Shown here: piece after piece, positions 40,270-51,490 of the stretch
Layout of the letters: each line of letters begins with the position of its first letter
Position numbering within the stretch: position 1 is the stretch's first letter
Source of the DNA: Aurelia coerulea
Lineage: Eukaryota; Cnidaria; Scyphozoa; Semaeostomeae; Ulmaridae
Reading direction: 5' to 3'
Assembly: GCA_039566865.1 (NCBI GenBank)
Contig: CM076954.1
Span: forward strand, 5,898,001-5,962,000
Length of the DNA: 64,000 nt
Translations under genes and position numbers: made by a program
Notes under the pieces: model-generated
Databases searched by the model: none
The model's input: the letters and a program-made list of their open reading frames with translations, nothing else
Told to the model about the DNA's origin: nothing

Positions 40270-40510
40270 AGAAACCTTGATCGGTTTGTGAAAGTTATCC
40301 TATGAATCAGACCACGAGGAAAATTTTTGAGGAAAGATCCTTTACTTTGGCTTAAAATGCATCTCCCAATATCATGCTTGCCTTTAGCGATAAGGAAACC
40401 TTGATCGTTTTGCAGCAGTTATCCTATGAATCAGAGCACGAGGAAAATTTTTGAAGAAAGGTCCTTCACTTTGGCTTAGAATGCATCTCCCAATATCATG
40501 CTTGCCAGTG
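40270..40510. repeat. Tandem pair of a dispersed ~120-bp repeat
   Basis: ACGAGGAAAATTTTTGA and GCATCTCCCAATATCATGCT occur in two successive units. Further copies lie at 45195-45440 (plus) and 47300-47420 (inverted). Confidence 0.8.
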
Positions 40511-40679
40511 CTAAAATGGAAGATTTGACATTCCTCGGAAAATTCTTACCCAACCTATACCCAGCTGTTTTCTCTTCGGTTTTAGAGGAATCTCGAGGAC
40601 CATCTTCCCAAAGAAGTGGGGGAGGGGGCAATTGCCCCTCATAACCACCCCCCCCCGTGGCCACGCCACTGCGTAAGAC

Positions 40680-41579
40680 TTTGTTCTCTTAGGCCAATTT
40701 CCATGAAATTCTTCTTTGAGCCACGACTTACCGTTGCGTTGGTCAACATCGATCAATTGAATTTGCACACATTTTAACGGCCTTTTATAAGAGCCTCTTT
40801 CCAAAGGTTTTGAAAAATTAAAAGTGAGTCCGAAAAAGTGCCGTAATACTATATGAGTCCCAGTATGAGCGGGCTCCGTTTAATTTAGGTCTCGTTTTGA
40901 TGAGCAATTACTTTGACTTATCAACTTTTCAATATGTGACATAATTGTTTCTATTAAACAGATCTGGCACAGTCTGGGGTTTGTTATAAGAAATACCAAT
41001 TAAAGTCAGGAAAATGCCGAGGAAAAATACGGAGCAAAGGTAACAGAGGAAGAGGAATTGATTTGGATTTCGGAAAATGCTGCCGAAGAAAAGATGCAAA
41101 TGGATGGAAACCAAAAAGAGGAAGCAGATATTGTATCAGATGTCCGGAAATCGGTATGTATTTTCTTTCTACAGGACAACCCAATGACGAGACACACTTT
41201 TCTTAAGAATTACAAAGCTTGATTATGCTATTGATGTTTTATCTTATAGTTGTTGGGCTATCGAAAACGTTTGAGTTTGATTTGATATGAAGCTGCAATT
41301 AACTTTAATCAATACGGAATTTCTATCTCTACAACTTATCCAAAATATGCTTAAATCTGCCAGGATAACGAAGTTTGAAGGGAGGATTCATAAGACTCAT
41401 TGTTTCAATTTTACTTCAGAGCCTAAAATGTGTTGAAATTCAAGCAACTTTTTCAAGAAATCTGATCTAATGATGAGAAAGATCTTGAAGGGTAGATTCA
41501 GAAAATGTACTTGTTCGTCATATTTTGTCAAGTTATGGATGCTTTATGATAGGTAAAAGTGTTTTTTGCATACTTAGAA
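40680..41579. other. No gene seen
   Basis: AT-rich. Frames on the minus strand (40929-41197) are short and overlapping with no domain. Confidence 0.45.
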
Positions 41580-41892
41580 CCCGGGGGGGGGGGGTACTTG
41601 ACTAGGGAAGTGACGGGGGTGTGCGGAAAACCTCTCCACACCCTGCACTCTGTCGCATAAAAAATAGGCCAAATGTATACCCTGTCGCATAAAAATTTTG
41701 CCTCTCAAATACAGTGTAGAACGCAATTTTTGCTTATGATACCCTGTCGCATAATTTTCCCTAGAAAATGACACCCTGTCGCATAATTTTCCCTAGAAAA
41801 TGACACCCTGTCGCATAATTTTTACTGCAAAAGGACACCCTGTTGAGCGGCACATCCCGTCAGGTTAAGTATGGGAGTGCCCCCCTCCCGGG
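41580..41892. mobile_element. CCCGGG tandem-interior element, copy 3, 8-bp TSD
   Basis: Starts CCCGGGGGGG..TACTTGAC and ends GCCCCCCTCCCGGG. The 8-bp direct repeat ACTTAGAA flanks both sides, as in hAT-type insertion. GGGGTGTGCGG and GCGGCACATCCC are inverted inner landmarks. Units with CACCCTGTCGCATAATTTT repeat about five times. Confidence 0.8.
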
Positions 41893-42594
41893 ACTTAGAA
41901 TTAAAACGATGAGGTTTACATAACCTCTCCGAAAACGTCTTCTTTTATCAGTAGATTCAAGCAGATTGTGGATATATTGTAGGGAAAGAGATTCTGCAAC
42001 CGCATCGATTGATCAAAATTGCAGCTTCGTGCATTTGTTTGGCATAATTCAATTACAATGGTAAATAACACATTAACACATTTCACGCAAATCTTGGTAA
42101 AATATGCGTACAATTTTTCCGCTCGCTTCGCTCGCCCTTCAGTAAGTGTGCACTCCTGGGCATTATCAGCAGTTTTGTTACACATGAGCATTTTTTTTGG
42201 AACAACAGTAGTTAAACCAAGTAGTTCTTCAAATTGTCAGCTCATTTTGCTATCTTCTCTCTCGTTGGCTATGCCATGATCAGATGAGAATTTGATAATA
42301 GAACCATCAGTTGTTTTGAAAGCTTCTACGAAAGCTTCTTCGATAGGGAATCCAATTTTTCCCCAGACATCTCATTGTGCATGACTTCTTGAGGTAGTGA
42401 GTATACATTTGCTAATAACTTACAGTGCATCCATTGATTAGAAGGCTCATTTCATTTCATCTTCAATTAAGGGTGGATTTTTCAAAAATAAGAATGTTCA
42501 GTGGCATTGTAAAGGACATGGTTTTAAAACATTTTCTCGGACCAAGACCCTAGGCTTTCGTTTCACTTGATTTGCTCACTGTTACTCCCAACTT
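41893..42594. other. No gene seen
   Basis: Frames of up to 91 codons overlap on both strands near 41916-42279. None shows a domain or splice site pair. Confidence 0.4.
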
Positions 42595-43244
42595 TGAATC
42601 GACGGTAGTTGGACGGTTTGCTGCAGAGGCTGTGAAATCTTATCACATTTAATCGAAATTATCGATGATAAAATGGTGGAAAGAAAATTGGATTTGTGGT
42701 GACCTTGTTCTAAAATGTTTCCGCTGGTTATTACTGCGAAAGAGAGAGATTTAATGCCGATTACTGGGATTCTGCTGCGGGTGAAGTTAGGCCCATTAGC
42801 TTTCCTGCTAGCAAATAGCGTTAATTCGTCAAGGATTTTCGACAATCACACAAACAAATATTGTCATGTTATTCCTGGACATAATTCACGTAACATATGA
42901 AATTTTGAAAGCTATATCTTATTTGTAGCATTCCTGAAGAATTCTTGAAAATAGGCCAATTTTCGAAGGAATGAAGTTCGATGTAACGCCGATCGCTGAT
43001 TAGATTTTAACCAAATGCAGAAAAACAAATGTGGAGTGGGCCTGTAGAATCGATTCATGGTAAAACCATTCTGTATTTTATTTGTCGAATATTCATTATT
43101 ATTTTTGTGAAGGTACTCGAAAAGCTGTTTCAAAAACCTTAATTTTAGTCACGTGATCGGAAAACGATGATATCATTGGCTTATACGCCTGAAATTGGAA
43201 GATTTACGTGTTTCCCTGTGCCCTATTGAGAGATTTCACCTGTA
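42595..43244. repeat. Half copy of the giant palindrome family
   Basis: Aligns with the right arm of 27676-29336 from CGACGGTAGTTGGACGGTTT onwards. It keeps the 61-codon frame (42715-42900, MFPLVITAKERDLMPITGIL start), with about 11 amino-acid changes and no stop. The opposite arm is missing. Confidence 0.85.
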
Positions 43245-43249
43245 TGCTG

Positions 43250-43437
43250 GTTGGAGGTGGACGCAAATTTGAGCTGTCAAGATACACGTTTCTGCTTTCA
43301 GATCAAATACCAACAAACGAGGTATCTAAATTCAAGTTAACTATCAACGAACATTTTCAAAAAGATTAACCACTGATTAATGCTAAATTCACATTGGTGA
43401 ATCAAATCAAATCTGTATACATTCTTTAGGACACCAG
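43250..43437. mobile_element. FB-3 right-half fragment
   Basis: GGTGGACGCAAATTTGAGCT to TTTAGGACACCAGTA. It joins the palindrome half copy without a gap. Confidence 0.75.
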
Positions 43438-43653
43438 TAGTGTATTAAGAAAATAATGATGTATTGCCCTTGGAATCATTCATTATTTCAGGGGTTGGAG
43501 TAGAAACATGGCATCTTAATTTAGTAAGCTCTCTGAGGGATACTTCGGGGTTTGCGGTATTGCGGTATCGGGTGTCAATTTTGGGCGGTATTGTGGTATC
43601 TAGGGAAAAACTTGCGATATTTTTGTATTGAGTTTTCACAGCGCGGTATTGAT

Positions 43654-44351
43654 AGCCTGCGTGCAGACTCTACCGGGTGTCCCAAAAAAATGTATACGGA
43701 TTTGGTTGACTACAGCCATGTGAATTTAGCTTTAATCATTGTCTAATCACTCTAAAAATGTTCCTCGATAGTTAACTTGAACATAGATACCTTGTTTGTT
43801 GATATTGGTACTTTGAGACCAAACATGTAGATCCTGAAAGCTCAAATTTGCCTCCTCCTGCAAACCAGAGCTTTAGCCGTTTGGCCTAAGCAATTTTTTA
43901 AGGGACAGTGTATAAATCAATGATAACCTTGATAAAATTTGAACAACATTAGATCTTGTGTTGTTCTGTTTTCATGAAGTCATCCCACAGTCACCCATTG
44001 GGAAGTTTCTCGATTTTCATTAATTTCAGTTCTTAATTTCAATGTGCTTCAGGAATTTGCTTAGGCCAAAAGGCCAAAACTCTGGTTTGGAAGTGGACGC
44101 ACATTTGAGCTTCCAAGATTGATATTTCTGCTCTCAAAGCACCAATACCAACAAACTAGGTATCTGTTTTCAAGTTAACTATCGAGGAACATTTTGAGAG
44201 TGATTAGCCATTGATTAAAGTTAAATTCACATCACTGAAGTCAATCAAATCTGTATACATTTTTTTGGGACACCCGGTACTGATTCCCTGAAGAGAAGTG
44301 AGGTTCCTCTCACTTCTCTTCAGGGAATCAATAAAGTCTGCACGCAGGCTA
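43654..44351. mobile_element. Mutator-type palindromic MITE split by FB-3
   Basis: Ends TAGCCTGCGTGCAGACT and exact inverse. Removing FB-3 leaves a palindrome of about 90 bp whose centre is TGATTCCCTGAAGAGAAGTG in inverted copies around a 6-base loop (44281-44330). Flanks GGTATTGA and GGTATGGA agree at 7/8. Confidence 0.8.
43672..44279. mobile_element. FB-3 fold-back MITE, intact copy
   Basis: TACCGGGTGTCCCAAAAAAA at both ends, inverted. Arms of about 250 bp are inverted copies (GTTCCTCGATAGTTAACTTG, GCCTAAGCAA). 608 bp with TA at each edge, inserted in the MULE palindrome. Confidence 0.92.
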
Positions 44352-44649
44352 GGTATGGAGTATTGTATGAACTTTGACATCCCAACTTCATGCAATACCA
44401 TTTTCCTGAAGGAACAAAGCATCTTCGAGACGAATTGCTAGAGGAAAGAAGAACCAAGGAGAGGGGAGTCCCTATTTTCTCTCTCAACCTGTTCATCCTG
44501 AAAATAGGCACCTGCGGTGGAGAGCAACGTAATTTTTTTCTGAATACTCTTTGGTGATAAAGATATAGCATGAGGTGTTTGCCAAAGTCAATGTTTGCAA
44601 TTTGAATCAAAACTTTACGTTTTTGCTTTGAGAGTTTCCTCTCAAACCA

Positions 44650-44865
44650 TGTTTTATTCTGATGCATTTGCACCACCGATCTACCTATTCAATGTAGCTA
44701 AAGCATTGTAATCGTCAGCATCAGATAGTTCCTGTTTACCGCACCTTGGCACTTTTGGTAGATGATTTCCATAAATGCGGAAGAGCTTTGGACCAAGCAC
44801 TGACCCTTGTGGCACTTCATTTGTAACTTATTTCCTCCAGGGGCGCAAATGCAATTTTCTTTAGG
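44650..44865 (-). pseudogene. LINE reverse transcriptase fragment
   Basis: On the minus strand EVPQGSVLGPKLFRIYGNHL and, after a spacer, LSDADDYNALATLNR. PQGSVLGPxLF and the ADD box are RT motifs of non-LTR elements. The frame breaks with a stop after about 50 codons, and the text further down (to 44320) is not clearly RT. Confidence 0.75.
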
Positions 44866-45957
44866 TGGGTGTGTGTTCAAAGGACCGAGTTTCTTCCACG
44901 CGGAACCGATTTTTGCGAATTATATGTTGTTGCAAATGTATGAAAAAATAAAGTTTTCCTATCTGCCATAGTTTAACAAAAATTCGATTATAACAGACAT
45001 GATGTTTCCCAACAATCGAAACGGAATTAAACAACAGTTTTTGACATCAAGTTGTCTCGGGCTAGCAACTTAGCCATCTGCCCTGAATAATCCAGTCAAA
45101 GCTTCACAGAACAGCCACGTTTTTAGGCATGCAAGCTTGCTCATAAGGAATCAATTAACGGCTTGGCCAGGGTAAATTAAGAGGGAGGCATGGAAATGCA
45201 GGGATAGTAAATTTTTTTTGTGGTCACACCCTTTGCTTTGGCTTAGAATGCATCTCTCGGTATGATGCTTGCCATGAGCAACAAGGGAATTTTGATAGTT
45301 TTGGGACAGTTATCCAATAAATCGCGGAGCACGAAGAAAATTTTCGAAGAAACATCCTTTTCTTTGGCTCAGAAGGCATCTCTTACCCATCTTATACCCA
45401 GCCATTTTCTCTTCGGTTTTAAAGAAATCTCGAGGATTTCTTTCCTGTAACCTTACTTTTTACAATAAAACAAATGACAGCTAACCAGAAATATTTGCAT
45501 TTCGAGTATCGACCTTCTGAAAAATTCGGTTCAAATTCTTAGCCGGATGGGGACCGACTTTATCACTATAAGATAGCGACTGGGACCGAGTTATGAAATT
45601 ATTGGGGGGTGTCACACCCCTCACACCCCTCTCATATGCGCCCCTGATTTCCTCATACTCTTTTGATCTTGCGTTGGGTCCCAGGTTTATCTAGAAATTG
45701 CAAGCGCATGGGCATGATAAATGATTCATTTTAGAAAGCAAGATGCGATCTACCTCGTCATCTTTTGGGTCATCCCCCCGGGGGTCATCCACGATTTCAA
45801 ATATTTATTTCTAAATTCTTGTCTATCAATCTATCCTTTTGGTCCGTCAAGAACATATCAATTTACAGAAATATGTTCCTTTTGTAATTTGTACCAGACC
45901 GTGACCATATAACGTGACCATATAATCAAAATAAAAGAGGAAAGCTTCTGTCTCTAC
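44866..45957. other. No gene; one dispersed repeat copy
   Basis: 45195-45440 is a copy of the 40.3-kb repeat (TTTGGCTTAGAATGCATCTC). The remainder shows no domain, TIR pair or exon. Confidence 0.5.
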
Positions 45958-46350
45958 ATACACTCATTTTTTTTTTTGTAAGAAACCGCTTATAAGAAAC
46001 GGTAGGCTCAAATTGTCAAAAGCTAAGAAACAACCCTACCTGAATTGAAGAAAGCTAAGAAACTTTTATAATTTTCAGTTTTAATTTTCCTATCGCACTC
46101 AAAAATATTTTGACATTTTACAGTTAAAGCAACTACTTGGACATTATTTTGAGTGCAAATCATGTTATTTACTCGTTTTGAGATCTTATTAAGTAATTTG
46201 GGAGCCCTTTAGACAAGACAAAAGCAACTCTACACTTCCAGCATTAAGATATAAGAAACACGTAAGAAACTTTTGCTAGCAAAATGGCCCAAAAATTTAA
46301 GAACTGCCTACCAGCCCCGGACCTTAGTTTCTTATAAAAAAATGAGTGTA
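45958..46350. mobile_element. AAGAAAC MITE, type A, full
   Basis: Starts TACACTCATTTTTTTTTTTG and ends as its inverse (AAAAAATGAGTGTA). Interior as in 24595-24970 with at least seven AAGAAAC words. Confidence 0.85.
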
Positions 46351-46604
46351 ACCGAACCAAATTCTGAACCACACAGGAAACAAGGGGACACATGCGAAAT
46401 TGATAAACAGAATGCAGGAAGATTGTTTGGCATTATTTTAGTAACAAGATAAAGGTGCCAGTTTCCTGTCTCGACATAATCAAACCAAATTTTGAGCCAC
46501 ACAGGAAACAAGCGGACACATACGAAACTAATAAGCCACAAGCAGGAAGATTTCATTTCATAGGAAAATGTTTTTATAACATATAGAAAATGATCTTTTG
46601 TACA

Positions 46605-46955
46605 CGCTTTTTTATAAGAAACTGCCCGCAAGAATCTCAACTCTCAGATCGCCAAAAATTAAGAAACTCCAGTACTGAGAGAATATAAGTTAAGAAACTA
46701 TTTACTTTGATAAAGGAAATCATTGACATATTTTTACTTTACTTTCACTCGTTTCCTATATCATATTACTCGTAAGGTACTTGAGTAACGTCTAAACATT
46801 GGAAAGGCTTGAAAAACATTGTTTTGAAATGTTAACGAGGGCACAGCTAGTGAACATGAAGATTGTTGTGGAGCCTCTAAGAAACTTGATAATTTTAAGC
46901 AACTCTCAGTACTGACTAAAATTCTTAGTTTCTTATAAAAAAAATACGTGTACTT
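46605..46955. mobile_element. AAGAAAC MITE, type B, full
   Basis: GTACACGCTTTTTTATAAGA start and ATAAAAAAAATACGTGTAC end. Interior CTCAACTCTCAGATCGCC, CTCGTTTCCTATATCATATT and GTGAACATGAAGATTGTTG. Confidence 0.85.
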
Positions 46956-47024
46956 TAGTAAACGATTGTTTTGTGCTGTATGTGATTCAGAGATATTTTC
47001 GATTTAATTGATCTTGATGAAATG

Positions 47025-47285
47025 GATGCTCGGGAGGGGTACATAGCATGTTCAGGGTACGGGTATGTGCCGCCCATATGGGTGGGGTTTTGGGCCCAAA
47101 AATTCTCTAAACGAGGGTCCTTTTTTTGGCGATTTTCCATAAAAATGGGTGGGGTTTCGTTAAAATTTACAAAAATTTTTTTAAATGGGCTGCCTTCCTC
47201 CAAAATTCATCATAAAAGTGGGTACCAAGGCAAGTTTAAGTAATTAGAAGAGGGTACCTTTCTGAAATCGGGCGGCAGACCCCCG
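47025..47285. mobile_element. CCCGGG tandem-interior element, copy 4
   Basis: CTCGGGAGGGGTACATAGC start, GGGTATGTGCCGCCC and GGGCGGCAGACCCCC as inner landmarks. The interior repeats AAATGGGTGGGGTTTCG-like text with drift. No clear TSD. Confidence 0.5.
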
Positions 47286-47289
47286 TCTA

Positions 47290-48203
47290 TCCACAAGTAG
47301 TGTATTTTCCTCGTGCTCTGATTCATAGGATAACTGTTCACAAAACTATCAAAGTTTTCTTGTCGCTAATGGCAAGCATGATATTGGGAGATGCATTGTA
47401 AGCCAAAGTAAAGGGCGTGGCCCCAAAAATTTTCCTGGTGGCTTTGCCCCCAGACCCCCTCTTTCAATTCCCCCCCACTTAATTTACCCTGGCCATGCCA
47501 CTGGTTTGCGAATATAAATCTCCTTGCAACATTATCTGTTTGTCAATTTTCACTGCAAGTTCTGATCTTTTTACCACCCCCCCCCCCCATTTCGAGAAAG
47601 TATCTTGAACATACACGATATTCGTGAGTTTCTGGCCATTTTTATTTCATCGATCTCCTTGTTTCTTGCCGCAAAGTCTTGAAAATGCTCTTCTCAACTC
47701 CCCTTTTTCAAAATTGACGATAATGGCAACATCAAATTATTGTCCCTTGCATTTGAATTTTCATGGCGCAATGCTCTTCATAGTTTTAAAGGAACAGGTA
47801 GGAGATTGAAGAATCGATGATTCTATTCTTGAATCGTATTCGTCCATTGATCATTAACTCTTCAACTTCTTTCAATTGCGGATATTTTCATGTGGAATCT
47901 AACTTTAGACAGACTTATTGACACAAAAAATTGTCGATGAACCAAGAGAATTACAACAAAGAACCGAATATTGATCAAAGATTACATTTGTGGTATTATT
48001 TGGGTAATTGATACTTTAAAAGAAGAACGTTCAGTATTGGCTCAAGATCTTAGTTTTTTGCAAAAAATACGCTTGTACATCTGGAGGGTTTCTTGCAGTA
48101 ATTTTCTTTAAAAAGCTTCTACGATTTCTACCAGTAGTTCCCAATGAAAATTTCTTGTGATCAAGCTCTGTCTTCAAGGAGTGATATTCTGTTTCTTTGC
48201 CAG
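47290..48203. other. Intron-like, no gene; one inverted repeat copy
   Basis: 47300-47420 is an inverted copy of the 40.3-kb repeat, followed by GGCGTGGCCCC-type text and a C-run at 47577-47587. The bases just before 48204 (TTCTGTTTCTTTGCCAG) form the acceptor of the TSP1 exon. Confidence 0.5.
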
Positions 48204-48377
48204 TCGATGGTGGATGGAGCGAATGGAGTGAATGGACGGAATGCCCTGTAAAATGTGATTGGGGATTCAGAGATAGAGAACGAAAATGTAATAATCCTGA
48301 ACCAAAACATGGCGGAAAACAATGTAAAGGAGCAAATAAACAGAGAGAGAAGTGCTATGCCGGAGTACGCTGTCCCA
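48204..48377 (+). CDS. Thrombospondin type 1 repeat exon
   Basis: 174 nt, phase 1 at both ends. Read from V (GTC), it gives VDGGWSEWSEWTECPVKCDW, GFRDRERKCNNPEPKHGGKQ and CKGANKQREKCYAGVRCP. It has the WxxWxxW ladder, six cysteines in the TSP1 spacing, and the GGxxC and RxRxC features that layer in the fold. The acceptor is TTTCTTTGCCAG and the donor CCCA/GTGAGT. A symmetric phase 1-1 single-domain exon is the usual genomic form of this extracellular module. Family knowledge: such repeats act in secreted or cell-surface proteins, in adhesion and matrix binding. Only one repeat is visible in the window; a leader exon may be at 29585-29666. The full protein cannot be named. Confidence 0.95.
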
Positions 48378-48534
48378 GTGAGTATATAATGAATTTTTAT
48401 GAATTTTTACAAGGTGTTTAAAGAGGCTACTGGCAGCAAAAGTTTAATTTCTCGGGAACGACAGGTCTGACATAAATGAGATAATGATTTTCTGAACGCC
48501 GGACTCCTGGACTTTCATTTAAGATGCACGCTTT

Positions 48535-48740
48535 TTTGTGAGAAAGTGGTTTATAAGAAACTAGTACTACGATGACCAAAATTTTAAGAAACTCTAGTAC
48601 TACGTTCAAAACGATTAAGAAACTCTAAAATTTTATTTCTAGAATAAGAGTCGGTAGATTACAGTTCGCGCGGCATTGCGTTTGTAAATATCAAATTTTG
48701 ACTGCAAAAAATTGGTAACCTTTGGCCTCAATTTGCATGG

Positions 48741-48777
<37 letters not shown>

Positions 48778-49345
48778 CATTCAAAATGTTACAATACATG
48801 TTACATCTACATCCTACCATACTTTCTAATTACTCTACAAACTATACAACACTACAGGGACGTGACCACAAGGAGCAAAAGATAATGACTACCAGGTGGA
48901 CATTAACATAAAGACATGCAAAAAATAGCAACTAAATATACAACTACAAAAAGCTACAAATACGATAAATTACTGATAAATACTAGAATCCGTTTCACAT
49001 TGGATGTCAGGCCAGCATAGTAGTATGATGCTGAGCAATAGGAACCCCGGACGAGAGAACAACGACGACAGCAGTTGCTACAGCTACTGATCCCCCTCCA
49101 GAGTCCCCAACGCCCAACACATTGCACATATGCATGGCTTATTCTTGGTGATGACAATATCAATGCAAAATGCCAGCCCTTTGTTGACAAGAAGGCTCAA
49201 GCTCGAATGCGAACGCAATTTTAGACCCAAAAAGTAAGGAACAAATTGAGAAACTTTTACCACAAAAACACAGAAATTTTCATGCGAAATTAAGAAACTA
49301 GTAGTACTAAGTGCTGATCAAATTTTCTTATAAAAACGTGTATAG
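48535..49345. mobile_element. AAGAAAC MITE, type C, with retroinsert
   Basis: Minus-oriented relative of 30410-30830: ends AAGAAACTAGTACTACGATG and TTTTCTTATAAAAACGTGTA. It is split by a poly(A) retroinsertion at 48744-49130. Confidence 0.8.
48744..49130 (-). mobile_element. Poly(A) retroinsertion with TSD
   Basis: Plus-strand T-run at 48742-48771 is the poly(A) tail of a minus-strand insert. TGCATGGCTT flanks both sides (48734-48743, 49131-49140). The inserted text (from TATGTGCAATGTGTTGGGCG) has no clear frame and could be a LINE 3' end or a retrocopy of a transcript. Confidence 0.85.
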
Positions 49346-49356
49346 TTTTTGCAAAG

Positions 49357-49911
49357 TACCGGGTGTCCCAAAAAAATTACTCCCGTTTGAAAAATCAGCA
49401 AAACTTGATTTCACAGCCGATCTTCAATTTTATTTTTTTGTCAAATATATCAAAGACCAAATTATTTTCCAATATCTACGTATATAGCTGATCTTTTAAT
49501 TGACTTACAAATTAGCAAATTTAGCTCTTTTTAGGGCTACCTGGTTTTGATTCATACTGCAAAAAATCACTGATGATTGCCAGATCAATTTATTTGTGCA
49601 TGAATAACTTCTAGTTTGGTCGTAAATGACAGAAATAAATGCGCGCTATCATTGCAGACCTCAATGATGATAAAAAATCTGAGAATTTTGAATCTTAGGC
49701 AAGATTGAGTATTTTGCTTAAAGACTATAGCTCAAAATAAGGTTTTGAACGTGTAATTTTTCTACCTTGCTGTTTGAAAAGCAAATATTTCATGATCTAT
49801 GAATGTTTTTGGGTCTTTGACAAAATAACTTTAAAAAAATTTATCAAAGGTTTGACAATCAATTTTTGGTGATTTTTCAAACAGGAGTACTTTTTTATGG
49901 GACACTCGGTA
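49357..49911. mobile_element. FB-2 fold-back MITE, copy 2
   Basis: TACCGGGTGTCCCAAAAAAA left, ATGGGACACTCGGTA right. Inner text ACTCCCGTTTGAAAAATCA and the inverse TGATTTTTCAAACAGGAGTA. 555 bp. Confidence 0.88.
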
Positions 49912-49914
49912 GAA

Positions 49915-50685
49915 TCATTTTTATAAGAAACTAAGATCCAGGGCTGCTAGGTAGCTTCTTAAATTTTAGGCCAAATTTGCTTCCGAAGTTTCTAATGACT
50001 TCAAATATTGTTAATCCCGGAAGCGCAGAGTTGATTTGAGAGAAGGGCTTCTAAATTTCGTGGTAAGAAGTCAAAATAAGTAATGATATATTTCGCACTC
50101 AAAACAAGGTCAAGATATTTGCTATTACTGTAATAACGTTGTTGAGTGCAATTTACAAAAGTTTCTTCACTGTTTTACTTCTGGTAGATAGAGTCGCAAG
50201 TTGCGAAGAATTGAGCCTACCGTGTCTCACAAGCTGCCTCTTATAACAGAATGGGTATATGTCACTAGGGAATTTGCAAACAAAAACAAAGTAGCCATAC
50301 ACGTATTTTTCTTTTAAGAAACTGCCTATAAGAAACTCAACTCTCAGGTCGCCAAAAAAATTAAGAAACTCCAGTACTGGGAGAAAATAAGTTAAGAAAC
50401 TATTTACTTTGATAAAGGACATCCTTGACATATTTTTACTTTAACTGCACTCGTTTCCTGTATCATATTACTCGTAAGGTACTTGAGTAATGTGTAAACA
50501 TTGGAAAGGCTTAAAACATCGTTTTGAAATGTTTACGAGGTCACAGGTAGTGAACATGAAGATTGTTATGGAACCTCTAAGGAACTCGTAAGAAACTCTT
50601 GAGTACTCAAAATCTGATAATTTTAAGAAACTTTCAGTACTGGACCAAATTCTTAGTTTCTTATAAAAAAATGCGTGTATACCAC
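49915..50685. mobile_element. AAGAAAC MITEs: type A (inverted) then type B
   Basis: 49915-50260 is an inverted type A copy (ATAAGAAACTAAGATCCAGG to ATTGAGCCTACCG). 50300-50685 is a type B copy (ACACGTATTTTTC to AAAAAAATGCGTGTA). Confidence 0.8.
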
Positions 50686-50977
50686 AACGAGGTAGCGTTT
50701 CTTTTCGAAATTGCTCCAATTGTATCTCTTACACGTATTTTTTGCAAGAAATTAAGAATTACCCCTTATTCAACAATCCAAAGAATGAAATGTGTTTGTT
50801 ATTTGAAATGACATGATGCTATGTCTATTGAAGGTATTCACCCCCAGGCGTCATATTCCGCTTGGACGTTATAATAGGCATTAAATTTCTTCATCAAACA
50901 TGCATGGTTGATTGATGTAAACCATGCATTACACTGCAGGATTCGTTGGTAAATGCCAAAAATATTATAAAATATGG

Positions 50978-51105
50978 GGTGTCCAAAGTTGGTTCTTGAA
51001 TTCCGGTTCTTGAATTAGGGTGTCCAAAGTTGGTTCTTGAATTCCGGTTCTTGAATTAGGGTGCTTTATTTCTTGGTTCTTGGTTCTGGTTCTTGGTTCT
51101 TGAAT
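50978..51105. repeat. Tandem 41-bp and heptamer repeats
   Basis: Two units of about 41 bp containing GTGTCCAAAGTTGGTTCTTG, followed by TTCTTGG heptamers to about 51105. Confidence 0.92.
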
Positions 51106-51111
51106 TAGTGA

Positions 51112-51490
51112 CTCCCATAAGAAACTGCCCATAAGAAATTCAACACTCAGATCGCTAAAAAATTAAGAAACTCCAATACTGGGAAATTATAAGTTGAGAC
51201 ACTATTTATTTTTATAAAGAAAATCCGTGACATCTGTTTACTTTACTTTCACTTGTTTCCTGTATAGTATTACTTGCAAGGTACTTGAGTAATGTCTAAA
51301 CATTGAAAAAGCTTAAAAAACTTTGTTTCGAAATGTTCATGAGGACCCAGGTAGTGAACATGAAGATTGTTTTAGAGCCTCTAAGAAACTCGTGAGAAAC
51401 TCTGAGTACTCAAAATCTGAAATTTTATAGAAACTTTTAGTACTGGCCCAAATTATTAGTTTCTTATAAAAGAAATATGTGTACCTCATT
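51112..51490. mobile_element. AAGAAAC MITE, type B
   Basis: CATAAGAAACTGCCCATAAG start, CACTTGTTTCCTGTATAGTA, GTGAACATGAAGATTG, and TTCTTATAAAAGAAATATGT end. Confidence 0.8.

Noticed and set aside
41640..41850. CRISPR-like array of ACCCTGTCGCATAA units
   Set aside because: Units are contiguous and degenerate without unique spacers, lie inside an element with TSD, and the genome is eukaryotic.
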